Assembly: GCA_026786225.1 (NCBI GenBank) | Contig: JAJAYN010000389.1 | Span: forward strand, 1-7,037 | DNA from: Burkholderiales bacterium | GTDB lineage: Bacteria > Pseudomonadota > Gammaproteobacteria > Burkholderiales > Usitatibacteraceae | Length of the DNA stretch: 7,037 nt | Direction: 5' to 3' | Shown here: positions 1 to 6,954 of the stretch, one piece after another | How the letters are laid out: every line of letters begins with the position of its first letter | Position numbering within the stretch: position 1 is the first letter of the stretch | Notes under the pieces: generated by a model | What the model was told of the DNA's origin: nothing | The model's input: the letters and a program-made list of their open reading frames with translations, nothing else | Database searches by the model: none | Translations under genes and position numbers: made by a program

Positions 1-114
1 ACGACATGTGAGGATCCACCTGGTATTCGCGAAAGCGGTCCGGTGAAGCTGTACATTGCCTATTTGCGCGATCCTGCAGGCAACAAAATCTGCGCACTCA
101 AGCGCATGGCATGA
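1..114 (+). CDS. VOC/glyoxalase-family protein, 3' end only
   Basis: The frame is open from the left edge to a TGA at 112-114 and gives the last 37 residues of a protein that starts outside the window. The tail includes a short GPVKLYIAYLRDPAGNK stretch, which matches the closing beta-strand and 'DP-GN' turn typical of the vicinal oxygen chelate (glyoxalase/bleomycin-resistance/dioxygenase) fold, followed by a short KICALKRMA end. Members of this family bind a metal and act on glyoxal adducts, catechols or drugs. The substrate cannot be told from so short a piece, and the usual metal-binding Glu of the last strand is not evident in the visible part. The final A of its penultimate region forms an ATGA with a possible downstream start at 111. 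Confidence 0.75.
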   Translation, partial: TTCEDPPGIRESGPVKLYIAYLRDPAGNKICALKRMA

Positions 115-203
115 CAACAGCAGACGCCGCAGGCAGACGTAAGGGCTGGACTCTGCCTGCTGATCATCGGGTTCAATTTTTGCGATAACAATTCACCGTT
201 TAC

Positions 204-389
204 TTGGGCTGCGCAGAAAAACCGCGCGCCCATATCGGCGTCGGCGACGGGAAATGGCTGTTCGCCTCGTTTGTCGGGGAACGTGGCAACTTTGATCGCT
301 TCGACAAATATGTGGAGCAGATCGACGACGATCACGCAATCAACTTCATTCAATGCGATGGCGCGCACTGGCAAGCTAAACTATTTTAG
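204..389 (+). CDS. Hypothetical small protein, possibly the 3' part of a broken gene
   Basis: A 61-residue frame could start at TTG 204 and stops at TAG 387-389. I recognise no family. It contains a GVGDGKWLFASFVG stretch and an acidic FDKYVEQIDDD stretch, and its codon choice looks coding. There is no good ribosome binding site before the TTG. The same frame is open upstream from an ATG at 111 that overlaps the stop of the VOC gene (ATGA), but a TAA at 186-188 interrupts it after 25 codons. It could therefore be the tail of a translationally coupled gene of about 92 codons that acquired a stop, a real short gene, or chance. The stop lies immediately beside the rlmF stop on the other strand. 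A minus-strand frame over the same bases (374 down to 60, TTG start, no binding site) is an alternative that I consider less likely. Confidence 0.3.
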   Translation: MGCAEKPRAHIGVGDGKWLFASFVGERGNFDRFDKYVEQIDDDHAINFIQCDGAHWQAKLF

Positions 390-391
390 CT
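374..391. repeat. Perfect 7-bp palindrome across two facing stop codons
   Basis: AGCTAAA at 374-380 and TTTAGCT at 385-391 are exact reverse complements with a 4-base loop (CTAT). The hairpin covers the TAG of the small plus-strand frame (387-389) and nearly all of the rlmF stop (392-390). It is AT-rich and has no T-run on either side, so it is a weak candidate for a bidirectional terminator. Confidence 0.4.
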
Positions 392-1370
392 ACCGAAAAT
401 GCCACGCGACGACGCGGCTTTTCTTTTGGCCTTGCGCCATGGCGATGGTTTCAACCCTCCGTGCACCCGCTGCTTTCAAGGCGGAATAGATGTCAGGCAG
501 CCTTTCCTCTCGCGACACCAGTGCACTGAACCACGACACTTGTGATCGCCGTTGCGCGCTTTCTACCACCATGCGAGACACAAACCCTACCTCGCCACCA
601 TCGCACCAAAGCTCCGCCGCTTGACCACCAAAATTCAGCTTGGGATTGGACTCGGCGCTTCTCGGTAATCCGCCTCCTTTGCCCAGATTTTTCCATTTGC
701 GCACGGCACCTGCTTCGGCTTCCCGCGCGGAGGCGTGGAAGGGCGGATTGCACAGAACAAAATCAAAGCGATCATCGGGTGTGAGAATGCCTTCAAAAAT
801 CTTCTGCGGCGATTTCTGCAACCGCAATTCAATCGCCGCCGCCAAGCCGGTATTTGCATCCACGATCTGTTGTGCGGCACCGAGCGCTACGGCGTCAGTA
901 TCGCTTCCCACAAACTGCCAACCGTACGCGTGATGGCCGATCAACGGATAAATACAATTCGCACCGACACCGATATCGAGCACCCGAATATCGGGCCCGC
1001 GCGGGATGTTGCCGTTGCGGTCTGCGGCGAGAAGATCGGCCGCATGGTGCACGTAATCCGCGCGGCCTGGAATGGGCGGGCACAGGTAGCCCGGTGGAAC
1101 GCGCCACGAGTCGACCGCGTAAAAGGATTTCAGCAGTGCGGCATTCAGAGCCATCACGGCGGCGGGATTGGCGAAATCGATGGTTAATTCGTTTGCGTCG
1201 AACGGATTGGCGATGAGGAAACCACCAAGCGCCGGCAGCGCCCGCGAGAGAGCTGCGAAATCGTAACGACCGCGATGGCAATTTCGCGGATGAAGGCTCA
1301 GTTTTTCGAGGACTGGTGGCCGGATTTTCTTCGGCGCGTGCTGCCTGGCTCGTGTGGGCTTGGTTTGCAT
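390..1370 (-). CDS. rlmF: 23S rRNA (adenine(1618)-N(6))-methyltransferase RlmF
   Basis: RlmF transfers a methyl group from S-adenosylmethionine to N6 of A1618 in 23S rRNA, in the cytoplasm during ribosome assembly. The 326-residue product is close to the usual length (about 308 in E. coli). The family signature LHPRNCHRGRYDF lies at residues 26-38, followed by an NPFDANELTIDF stretch. The SAM-binding motif I, LDIGVGANCIYPLIG, is at 131-145. The N6-adenine methyltransferase catalytic motif, here NPPF, is at 208-211 within CNPPFH. The family-specific GGQAAELWCDGGE is at 248-260. The basic N-terminus (residues 1-20) is poorly conserved in the family. The ATG at 1370 has AAGGG upstream with somewhat long spacing. 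The gene is divergent from the ene-reductase and convergent with the small frame on its 3' side. No lesion is seen. Confidence 0.96.
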   Translation of the reverse strand: MQTKPTRARQHAPKKIRPPVLEKLSLHPRNCHRGRYDFAALSRALPALGGFLIANPFDANELTIDFANPAAVMALNAALLKSFYAVDSWRVPPGYLCPPIPGRADYVHHAADLLAADRNGNIPRGPDIRVLDIGVGANCIYPLIGHHAYGWQFVGSDTDAVALGAAQQIVDANTGLAAAIELRLQKSPQKIFEGILTPDDRFDFVLCNPPFHASAREAEAGAVRKWKNLGKGGGLPRSAESNPKLNFGGQAAELWCDGGEVGFVSRMVVESAQRRSQVSWFSALVSREERLPDIYSALKAAGARRVETIAMAQGQKKSRVVAWHFR

Positions 1371-1626
1371 GATTTTTTGGTGCCCTTGCGTGGAAAGTGA
1401 ATACGCTACACGGTTCTGCGCAACCGGGCGTGGACCAGGTTTGTTTTATCTGGAAAAGTCGTCGTCTGACCCGTTCATAAGTGCGGTTCGTCGTCGAATG
1501 GTTCCTCGCTGTTGAAGTTGTCAATTCAGCCCCCACGTCTTGTCAGCGTCGCGCCCTCATGTGCCTCTAAACGCATTGCGCGCACCGCCCACATTCCTTT
1601 CTACACTTCCCTTCTTTCATTTCTAC

Positions 1627-1630
1627 AGGA
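1627..1630 (+). promoter_or_regulatory. Ribosome binding site of the ene-reductase gene
   Basis: AGGA sits 5 bases before the ATG at 1636 and decides this start over the upstream in-frame TTG at 1540. Confidence 0.7.
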
Positions 1631-1635
1631 CCGCC

Positions 1636-2724
1636 ATGTCACCGACCACGCTTTTGTCACCTTACTCGATGCAAAACCTGGCGCTTGCCAATCGTGCGGT
1701 GATGGCACCCATGACACGAAGCCGCGCGGTGGAGGCCAATACGCCTAACGCCCTGATGGCTGAGTACTATGGCCAACGCGCCGGCGCCGGCCTCATCATT
1801 ACCGAGGGCACCTCACCCTCGGCAAATGGCTTGGGTTATCCGCGCATCCCGGGTTTGTTTAATGCAGCGCAGGTGGCGGGCTGGAAACTGACAACCGATA
1901 CCGTGCATGCCAAAGGCGGGAAGATATTCATTCAATTCATGCACACGGGCCGCGTGACGCAGGTCGCCAATCTGCCGGCTGGCGCAGAGGTAGTCGGCCC
2001 GACGGATGCGATCTGTCCCGGCGAGATGTACACCGATAGCAAAGGTATGCAACCGCACAGCAAGCCGCGCGCGATGACACCAGCCGATATCGAACACGCG
2101 GTAAGCGAATACGCCAATGCAGCCAAACTCGCCATTGAGGCCGGGTTCGACGGCGTGGAAATACATGCCGCAAACGGATATCTGGTCGAGCAGTTTCTCA
2201 ATGCCAACGTCAATACGCGGTCCGATGGCTACGCTGGCTCGATCACCGCGCGCAATCGCTTTGCGCTGGAAGTCATGCGGGCGACCATTGCGGCAATCGG
2301 TGCAGAACGGGTCGGCATCCGGCTCTCGCCATACGGCGTCTTCAACGCAACGGGTCCGTTCGCCGATGTGGAGGCGCAGTATCTTGCTTTGGTCAAAGAG
2401 CTCTCTACGCTGAAGCTTGCATATCTGCATGTACTCGACCATTCGGCCATGGGCGCGCCACCTGTTCGAGCGGCCTTCAAGCTCGCGCTGCGCCACGCTT
2501 TCGACGGACCTTTCATCCTTGCCGGTGGATTTGATGCGACGTCCGCGCAAATTGCGATCGACGAAGGCCAGGCAGACATGATCGCGTTTGCCCGCGCATT
2601 TTTGGCGAACCCGGATTTGGTCACGCGCATGCAAAAAAACGCTGCGCTCAATGCGCCAGATATGTCGACCTTTTACACGCCAGGTGCGAAGGGCTACACG
2701 GATTACCCGGCCCTGCCTGGCTGA
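1636..2724 (+). CDS. Old Yellow Enzyme family NADH:flavin oxidoreductase (alkene reductase)
   Basis: This FMN-dependent TIM-barrel enzyme should reduce activated C=C bonds (enones, maleimides) or nitro groups using NAD(P)H in the cytosol. The product has 362 residues, the length of NemA/PETN-reductase-type enzymes. Visible landmarks are NRAVMAPMTRSRA at 19-31 with the flavin-contacting Thr27, Gln100, the His177/Asn180 substrate-binding pair in HAANGYL, the proton-donor Tyr182, Arg229 in RLSP, and the phosphate-binding GGF at 297-299. Two positions differ from the common pattern: Met102 stands where these enzymes usually have Trp in Q-x-W-H-x-G-R, and the usual GGS-x-EN-R-x-RF segment reads AGSITARNRF. 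The ATG at 1636 is chosen because AGGA lies 5 bases upstream (1627-1630). The longer TTG reading from 1540 adds an unrelated leader. The physiological substrate is unknown. Confidence 0.93.
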   Translation: MSPTTLLSPYSMQNLALANRAVMAPMTRSRAVEANTPNALMAEYYGQRAGAGLIITEGTSPSANGLGYPRIPGLFNAAQVAGWKLTTDTVHAKGGKIFIQFMHTGRVTQVANLPAGAEVVGPTDAICPGEMYTDSKGMQPHSKPRAMTPADIEHAVSEYANAAKLAIEAGFDGVEIHAANGYLVEQFLNANVNTRSDGYAGSITARNRFALEVMRATIAAIGAERVGIRLSPYGVFNATGPFADVEAQYLALVKELSTLKLAYLHVLDHSAMGAPPVRAAFKLALRHAFDGPFILAGGFDATSAQIAIDEGQADMIAFARAFLANPDLVTRMQKNAALNAPDMSTFYTPGAKGYTDYPALPG

Positions 2725-2744
2725 AGCACGCCGTTGCGTCGCGG

Positions 2745-3157
2745 AAATTAAGAGCCCCTGCAATGGCCGAGGCCTTGCGTCGCCAGTTCCTCCGCTCGAT
2801 GGCGTATGTCTCAGCCGTAATCTATTCGCTGCGCTGGATCAAGCCCGATGTAGCACAGCGCAGCGCGACGCAGTCATCGATGCTGTGCATAACCGTATCG
2901 AATTCTGCTGGAACAATATGGACTCGCGGACTCGGCCCGGAAAGTACTTGCTGGGCAGTACCCTGAAGGTCCTCGAACTCTGTGTGACTGTGGTGTCCCG
3001 GTTCGGTCCATGGCGCAAGCGCTTTTACGCTGCCGCGCCGAAAATGACCGAGGTGGTGAAGCGTGTCGATGGCGATCCCCGCCTCACCGGCTTCTGGGCG
3101 AAAAGATATCCGTTTGAGGGGGGGAGGGGATTTCTGAGTGCCGACAAGAGTCGATGA
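2745..3157 (+). pseudogene. Glutathione S-transferase, truncated and frameshifted remnant
   Basis: Two adjacent frames together spell the alpha-helical C-terminal domain of a GST. The first (around 2745-2866) reads RRQFLRSMAYVSAVIYSL then WIKPDVAQRSA, the typical first helices of that domain. The second continues from about 2867 with DAVIDAVHNRIEFCWNNMD, then PGKYLLG, VTVVSRFGPWRKRFYAAAPK, DPRLTGFWAKRYPFE, and a TGA at 3155-3157. A shift between these frames is needed near 2855-2870. The N-terminal thioredoxin-like glutathione-binding domain (about 80 residues) is absent: the remnant begins almost directly after the ene-reductase stop. With no glutathione site and a frameshift it cannot be an active transferase. 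The last residues after RYPFE look like read-through past the original end. The identification rests on remembered family patterns, but the two halves join in the correct order. Confidence 0.8.
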
Positions 3158-3225
3158 AGCGCGAGCTGTCTTATCGCATTGAAGGCGGCCGAACCTGGCG
3201 CGCCGCGATGAAAGAATTTGCAAAC

Positions 3226-4080
3226 TCAAGCACTGGTCAGCCTTCCAGGAACTTTTTGTCCGAAACGCCGCACCAGTGCTGGAGTTTTACTGGCTGTAAC
3301 AAAGTTGTCGCGCAGACCTCGTGCAAATGTCGGCAGAGCCGCTGGCAGCGTCGTAATATCGAGCAGACCTTCGTGGTCGAGCAGAACGATATCGCGCAGG
3401 CATACCGTGATCAGGCCTAGCCGGGCCAGTCGCGAGAACGCGCGACTGACGGTTTCCAACGTCAACCCTAGCATGCTGCCGATCTCCTGGCGCGACAGAT
3501 GTAGTTGCAGTTTGGTCGCGGACAACCCGCGCGAGGCGCAGCGGCATGACATCTCCAGCAGCAGGGTGGCGACCCTTCCCTCGGCAGAGAAGGTGCTCAT
3601 GCTGAGCATCAGTTCCCGGTCATTGCGGATTTCCGTGCTGAATGCGCGCAGAAGTTCATGCGCCAATTCGGGGTTACGCTGGCAATGCAGCCGTACCGTG
3701 TCATAAGGAACGGTAAGCACCTCGCAGGCGTCGAGCGCGATGGCGTCGCAACCGTGCGTCGCATTGGCAATCGCGTCCATGCCAAGAATATCGCCGCGCA
3801 AATGCAAACCGGTGGTGCGTTGGCGGCCATCCTCAGTGACATAGCAACTCTTGGCAAAACCCTCGCTCAGCACGTAGAAAAAATGAAACGTGTCGCCGGC
3901 GCGAAACAGGTAGTCACCAGGCTTGCGGCGCCGTTGCGCAGATGCAAACGCGCTAATTATTTCAGCCAGACGGGTTCCATGGGCCGTTGTTGCCGATCGT
4001 GGGGGCAATTCGCCGTACGCCGACGCGGGCCGTACTGGGCGGCTGGCAGCGCCAGCCCGTGACTCAAAGACATCCATCAT
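3226..4080 (-). CDS. Crp/Fnr family transcription regulator, FNR-like without Fe-S cysteines
   Basis: A cyclic-nucleotide-binding-type sensor domain comes first (about residues 55-150 counted from the chosen start), with PGDYLFRAGDTFHFFYVLSEG and GLHLRGDILGMDAI. A dimerisation helix follows, then a winged helix-turn-helix with LSRQEIGSMLGLTLETVSRAF near 195-215. The recognition helix carries E209, S212 and R213, the base-contacting residues of FNR and at the same numbers as in E. coli FNR, so it should read a TTGAT-N4-ATCAA-like site. There is no N-terminal cysteine cluster, so a 4Fe-4S oxygen sensor is not expected; the scattered Cys residues do not form the FNR pattern. About 40 residues extend past the usual end. 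The ATG at 4080 is preferred (GGGAG 10 bases upstream); ATG 4101 is a second choice. The protein is 284 residues. The signal it senses is unknown. Confidence 0.88.
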   Translation of the reverse strand: MMDVFESRAGAASRPVRPASAYGELPPRSATTAHGTRLAEIISAFASAQRRRKPGDYLFRAGDTFHFFYVLSEGFAKSCYVTEDGRQRTTGLHLRGDILGMDAIANATHGCDAIALDACEVLTVPYDTVRLHCQRNPELAHELLRAFSTEIRNDRELMLSMSTFSAEGRVATLLLEMSCRCASRGLSATKLQLHLSRQEIGSMLGLTLETVSRAFSRLARLGLITVCLRDIVLLDHEGLLDITTLPAALPTFARGLRDNFVTASKTPALVRRFGQKVPGRLTSA

Positions 4081-4090
4081 TGCATGTGTG

Positions 4091-4095
4091 CTCCC
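4091..4095 (-). promoter_or_regulatory. Ribosome binding site supporting the regulator start at 4080
   Basis: On the minus strand GGGAG lies 10 bases before the ATG at 4080. The alternative ATGs at 4101, 4125 and 4140, and the open frame up to 4248, have no comparable site, and the extra residues are rich in Arg, Gln and Trp and look non-coding. Confidence 0.45.
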
Positions 4096-4257
4096 ACTCA
4101 TTGGCGCTGTACCCCGGTTTTCCATCGGCACGCCCATGCGCCGGACAGGTCTGGCGCTGCGCTGCACAGTGACGAGGGTATTCTGCTGGTGCCTCCACTG
4201 CCACCACAGTGCGCGCAATTGGGCAGCATCGTCGGTGCGCTGTCGCACATAGCCGCT

Positions 4258-5124
4258 TCATTTGGGTTGTGTCGTTGCCGGTTCGCGCAGTGAGCCAAGC
4301 GTGTGCGCGTAAACCCAGGTGAATTCCGCACCGATCAAGAAAATCTGCGCGGAGTAGTAAACCCAGACCAGGATGACAACCAGCGAGCCGGCCGCGCCAA
4401 AACCGGAGGCGACGCCGCTCTTGCCGATGTAGAGCCCGATCAGAAATTTGCCGATGGTGAATAGGGCGGCGGTTACCAGCGCACCCATCCAGACATCTTG
4501 CCAGTGTATTTTTACCCGAGGCATGAATTTATAGATCATGGCGAACACGATCATGGTCAAGGCAAAACCGACCAGCGCGTTGACGAACTGTGCGAGCACT
4601 TCCCAGCCGCCAAATGCCCCGCCCCACCACTTGCCCAGCGCCGCAATCACCGCGCCCAACACCAGTGACACCATTAACAGGAAGGCGATGCCGAGGATCA
4701 TGCCAAATGAGAGCAGTCGCGTACGCAGCAGACGCCAAAGGCTGCCCGATTTGTCGAGTGCCGGAGCGCGCCAGATTCGGTCGAGTGCGCTCTGCAGTTC
4801 GCCGAACACCGCCGTCGCGCCAATGATCAGAACGGCAACGCCAATAAGTGTCGCCGTGATGCCTTCAGCCGGCTTGCTCACACTGACCAGAATACCTTCA
4901 ACCGCCCTGGCAGCGTCCACACCCATTAAGTCGCGCAGCTCACCAAAAAGCTCGCCGCGCACAGCCTCGGCACCGAAGAACAATCCGGCGACAGATATGA
5001 CGATCAAGAGTAACGGTGCCAGCGAGAAGATCGTGTAGTACGACAGTGCGGCGCCCATGCTCGGCGCGTAATCGTCCACCCACGCGGACGCGGCGCGCTT
5101 GATGAGTGACCACCATGGTCCCAT
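4258..5124 (-). CDS. YihY/BrkB family inner membrane protein
   Basis: This 288-residue integral membrane protein belongs to the YihY/virulence factor BrkB family. Members were once annotated as ribonuclease BN; the precise function is not settled, and transport or envelope roles have been proposed. Six hydrophobic segments are visible, roughly at residues 25-51, 88-110, 136-163, 175-199, 210-233 and 241-272. Family hallmarks are YAPSMGAALSYYTIFSLAPL at 19-38, a short DRIWRAP loop at 115-121, and GAAGSLVVILVWVYYSAQIF at 243-262 followed by LIGAEFTWVYA. The ATG at 5124 has AGGA 6 bases upstream on the minus strand. The gene lies 177 bp upstream of the FNR-like regulator on the same strand, so co-transcription is possible but not shown. 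It is divergent from msrB. Confidence 0.93.
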   Translation of the reverse strand: MGPWWSLIKRAASAWVDDYAPSMGAALSYYTIFSLAPLLLIVISVAGLFFGAEAVRGELFGELRDLMGVDAARAVEGILVSVSKPAEGITATLIGVAVLIIGATAVFGELQSALDRIWRAPALDKSGSLWRLLRTRLLSFGMILGIAFLLMVSLVLGAVIAALGKWWGGAFGGWEVLAQFVNALVGFALTMIVFAMIYKFMPRVKIHWQDVWMGALVTAALFTIGKFLIGLYIGKSGVASGFGAAGSLVVILVWVYYSAQIFLIGAEFTWVYAHTLGSLREPATTQPK

Positions 5125-5291
5125 TGCAGTCCTTTATTCGATGATCAGTGGCAGCGATAGCGGTAGCGGTCAACGGTATGCGCTGCGCGACGAAACGACA
5201 ATGGCGTGTTGTCCGAAAACGATAAAGAAGTTTTGCCATAACCGTGTCAGACGGCGCCTACACGGCACCCGTGTCCACACGGCAGTGTTAC

Positions 5292-5323
5292 GTTCTCATG
5301 TCAGAACACGTCAACAGTAGAAT
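5292..5323 (+). promoter_or_regulatory. Possible operator and -10 element upstream of msrB
   Basis: GTTCT at 5292-5296 and AGAAC at 5303-5307 form an inverted repeat with a 6-base spacer, followed by TAGAAT at 5318-5323, which resembles a -10 hexamer. No convincing -35 lies at the right distance. The site falls in the 228-bp region between the divergent membrane-protein and msrB genes. This is a weak call. Confidence 0.2.
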
Positions 5324-5352
5324 GGCGGGAATCTAAATCGTCGAGGAACACC

Positions 5353-5850
5353 ATGGAACAAACTGGTTCATTAAAGCTTCGCGTATTCAATCAAGCTGGC
5401 CAACTCGTCGGGCCAGTCTCGGTAAACCCAGTCGTGAAGACCGACGCCGAATGGAAACAGCAGCTCACACGCGAGCAATTCCAGATTGCTCGTGGCAAAG
5501 GCACGGAAGCGCCATTTTGCGGAACGCTGCTCGATAACCATCGCGACGGCGTATACACCTGTGTTTGTTGCGGGCTGCCTCTATTCACCTCCGCCCACAA
5601 ATTCAATTCCATGAGCGGGTGGCCGAGCTTCTTTCAGCCGATCGCGACTGAAAATGTAAAGACGCATACCGACCGCAGCCACGGCATGGTGCGGGTCGAG
5701 ATTCTTTGCGCGCGCTGCGATGCGCATCTGGGACATGTCTTCACCGATGGCCCCAAGCCGACCGGAGATCGCCATTGCGTGAATTCGGAGTCGCTGACGT
5801 TTACGGATGGCACGGCCCTGGCCAGTCTGGCGGATGCGGCAGCGGGTTGA
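5353..5850 (+). CDS. msrB: Peptide-methionine (R)-S-oxide reductase MsrB
   Basis: MsrB reduces the R form of methionine sulfoxide in proteins back to methionine, normally with thioredoxin as electron donor, and so repairs oxidative damage in the cytosol. The 165-residue product shows the SelR domain: TEAPFCG at 51-57, DGVYTCVCCGLPLF at 65-78, FNSMSGWPSF at 84-93, and the catalytic Cys142 in RHCVNSESL. Zinc would be held by two Cys pairs, Cys70/Cys73 and Cys119/Cys122 (CARC). The position just before GWPSF, which holds the resolving Cys in some MsrBs, is Ser88; Cys56 is a possible substitute. Residues 1-25 precede the domain and show no signal peptide. The ATG at 5353 has GAGGA about 5 bases upstream. 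It is monocistronic as far as can be seen. Confidence 0.96.
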   Translation: MEQTGSLKLRVFNQAGQLVGPVSVNPVVKTDAEWKQQLTREQFQIARGKGTEAPFCGTLLDNHRDGVYTCVCCGLPLFTSAHKFNSMSGWPSFFQPIATENVKTHTDRSHGMVRVEILCARCDAHLGHVFTDGPKPTGDRHCVNSESLTFTDGTALASLADAAAG

Positions 5851-6267
5851 AGGGTTGTTGATCCTGCTGCGGTTCGATGCGTTGATTTTTAACGGCGTCC
5901 CCCACTTGATTCGCTTCGGCTCAACAATCATTACCCCTTTTGGTGGGCGCCCTTTCAGGCCTAGAGAAGCTCCATATGACCGCATCGAAATATTTGCCCG
6001 CGATGGCCTTTCAAATCTGCTTGGGAAGCTGTGCGACAGACGATTGCGCGAGAATCTAAATGACGGCTAGCGGCGGCGAGAATCCTGTGCACACCGTGAA
6101 AACGGCCGGAGAAGGCATCCATGAGAAACCGATCATTTCGGCTTCTACTCGAATCGCCCATGGCGCGATTTCTATAGCCGGTGTACTGGATTTCTGCCGC
6201 AAAAACCCCCGTTTTCTGGGAGCGCCACGGCTCTGCGGCGTCTCGGCCGCTGCAACCCTCTGGCGGC
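5851..6267. other. 417-bp stretch without a convincing gene
   Basis: Frames crossing this stretch (for example 5807-6070 and 6060-6323 on plus) have no recognisable domains and no strong binding sites. One curious item is a 27-codon frame at 5976-6059 (ATG to TAA) with an LGSC near residue 19 that resembles a lipobox. Its TAA is followed at once by an ATG at 6060 in the same frame. With only one basic residue and eight residues after the Cys it is probably chance. The rest may be decayed sequence between msrB and the cupin gene. A GC-rich part (about 6190-6265) lies downstream of the cupin stop, but I see no clean terminator. Confidence 0.4.
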
Positions 6268-6918
6268 CTAGTCGCTCAACAAATGTCCAGTTTTCACGAA
6301 AATGGTACAGCCCTCTTTGCTGAAGGGTTTGTGCATGCTCATGTGCGGGCTCCTGATCCAAGAGCCCACTGGGTAGCTCCCGTGCTCGTCTTCAAATACG
6401 CCATCGACAACAAAAATCTCTTCACCCCCAAAATGCCGGTGAGGGTTGAAGTAAGTTTGGGGTGCCCATCGAACGAGAGTAGAGCCCAGACCTTGCTTCA
6501 TTAGCGGCATGACGGTGAGGCCCGGTACCATTCCTTGATGCCAATGTGCCGTTCGTGTGTCGATGACTTCTCTATGTTGTTGATCTGCGCCTAAATGTCT
6601 GAGCTTTACAAAAAGAACACAACCAGAGTTGCTGAATGGTGCGTGCGACGAACCGGGTGGGTTCATCATGTACGTACCCGCTGGATAATCTCCATCTTCA
6701 TCGCTGAATACACCATCGAGCACCAATATCTCTTCGCCAAATTCATGCGAATGCGACGCGAATTTCGAGCCCGGTTGATAGCGGACGATAGAAGTGGCTT
6801 TGGCAATCTCATCACTAATGCGATCAAGCAGGCGGCGCTCAACGCCGGTTTGTGGACTTGCAACCCAATCAAGATCGTGATGGTTGAGAACAATCCGTTG
6901 GTTGTAGTTTTCGTTTAT
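6268..6918 (-). CDS. ChrR-like double-cupin protein with a non-canonical (ATA) or lost start
   Basis: The frame encodes two successive ChrR-type cupin domains, numbering ATA 6918 as residue 1. Domain 1 has PGSKFASHSHEFGEE at 49-63 with probable metal ligands His56, His58, Glu62 and His92 (PPGSSHAPF). Domain 2 has NPHRHFGGEE at 158-167 with His160, His162, Glu166 and His196. Cupins of this type bind Zn or another metal. ChrR itself is an anti-sigma factor for singlet-oxygen response, but this protein lacks ChrR's N-terminal sigma-binding domain, so that role is not implied. Homology clearly continues upstream of the first usable start, TTG 6726 (codon 65), which would cut domain 1 through its metal site. 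Between the frame's upstream stop (7005-7003) and that TTG there is no ATG, GTG or TTG. ATA at 6918 lies 7 bases after GAGGA. Either an unusual start is used, or the gene has lost its start, or the sequence has an error. Confidence 0.8.
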   Translation of the reverse strand: MNENYNQRIVLNHHDLDWVASPQTGVERRLLDRISDEIAKATSIVRYQPGSKFASHSHEFGEEILVLDGVFSDEDGDYPAGTYMMNPPGSSHAPFSNSGCVLFVKLRHLGADQQHREVIDTRTAHWHQGMVPGLTVMPLMKQGLGSTLVRWAPQTYFNPHRHFGGEEIFVVDGVFEDEHGSYPVGSWIRSPHMSMHKPFSKEGCTIFVKTGHLLSD

Positions 6919-6925
6919 CCTAGAA

Positions 6926-6930
6926 TCCTC
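6926..6930 (-). promoter_or_regulatory. Ribosome binding site of the cupin gene
   Basis: On the minus strand GAGGA lies 7 bases before ATA 6918, ideal spacing for a start there. It is the only strong site ahead of the conserved N-terminal residues and is the main reason for placing the start at ATA. Confidence 0.5.
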
Positions 6931-6954
6931 AGTTGGACGGGTGTGAGTGTGCGT

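Noticed and set aside
1512..1524. TTGA-N5-TCAA upstream of the ene-reductase as an FNR-type box
   Set aside because: FNR sites are TTGAT-N4-ATCAA (6 bases between TTGA and TCAA); here the spacing is one base short and the inner T and A are missing.
1540..1635. Longer ene-reductase starting at TTG 1540
   Set aside because: The family begins near the ATG at 1636, which has a well-placed AGGA; the extra 32 residues resemble no family segment.
1813..2763. Long minus-strand open frame opposite the ene-reductase
   Set aside because: It is the antisense shadow of a well-supported gene, with low-complexity Arg/His-rich composition and no domain.
4081..4248. N-terminal extension of the FNR-like regulator
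   Set aside because: The added residues are rich in Arg, Gln and Trp, no binding site precedes the earlier starts, and numbering from 4080 matches FNR at the recognition helix.
5976..6323. Small lipoprotein-like gene followed by an 87-codon gene on plus
   Set aside because: No recognisable family and no strong binding site; the 27-codon frame is too short after its Cys, and the second frame overlaps the end of the cupin gene.
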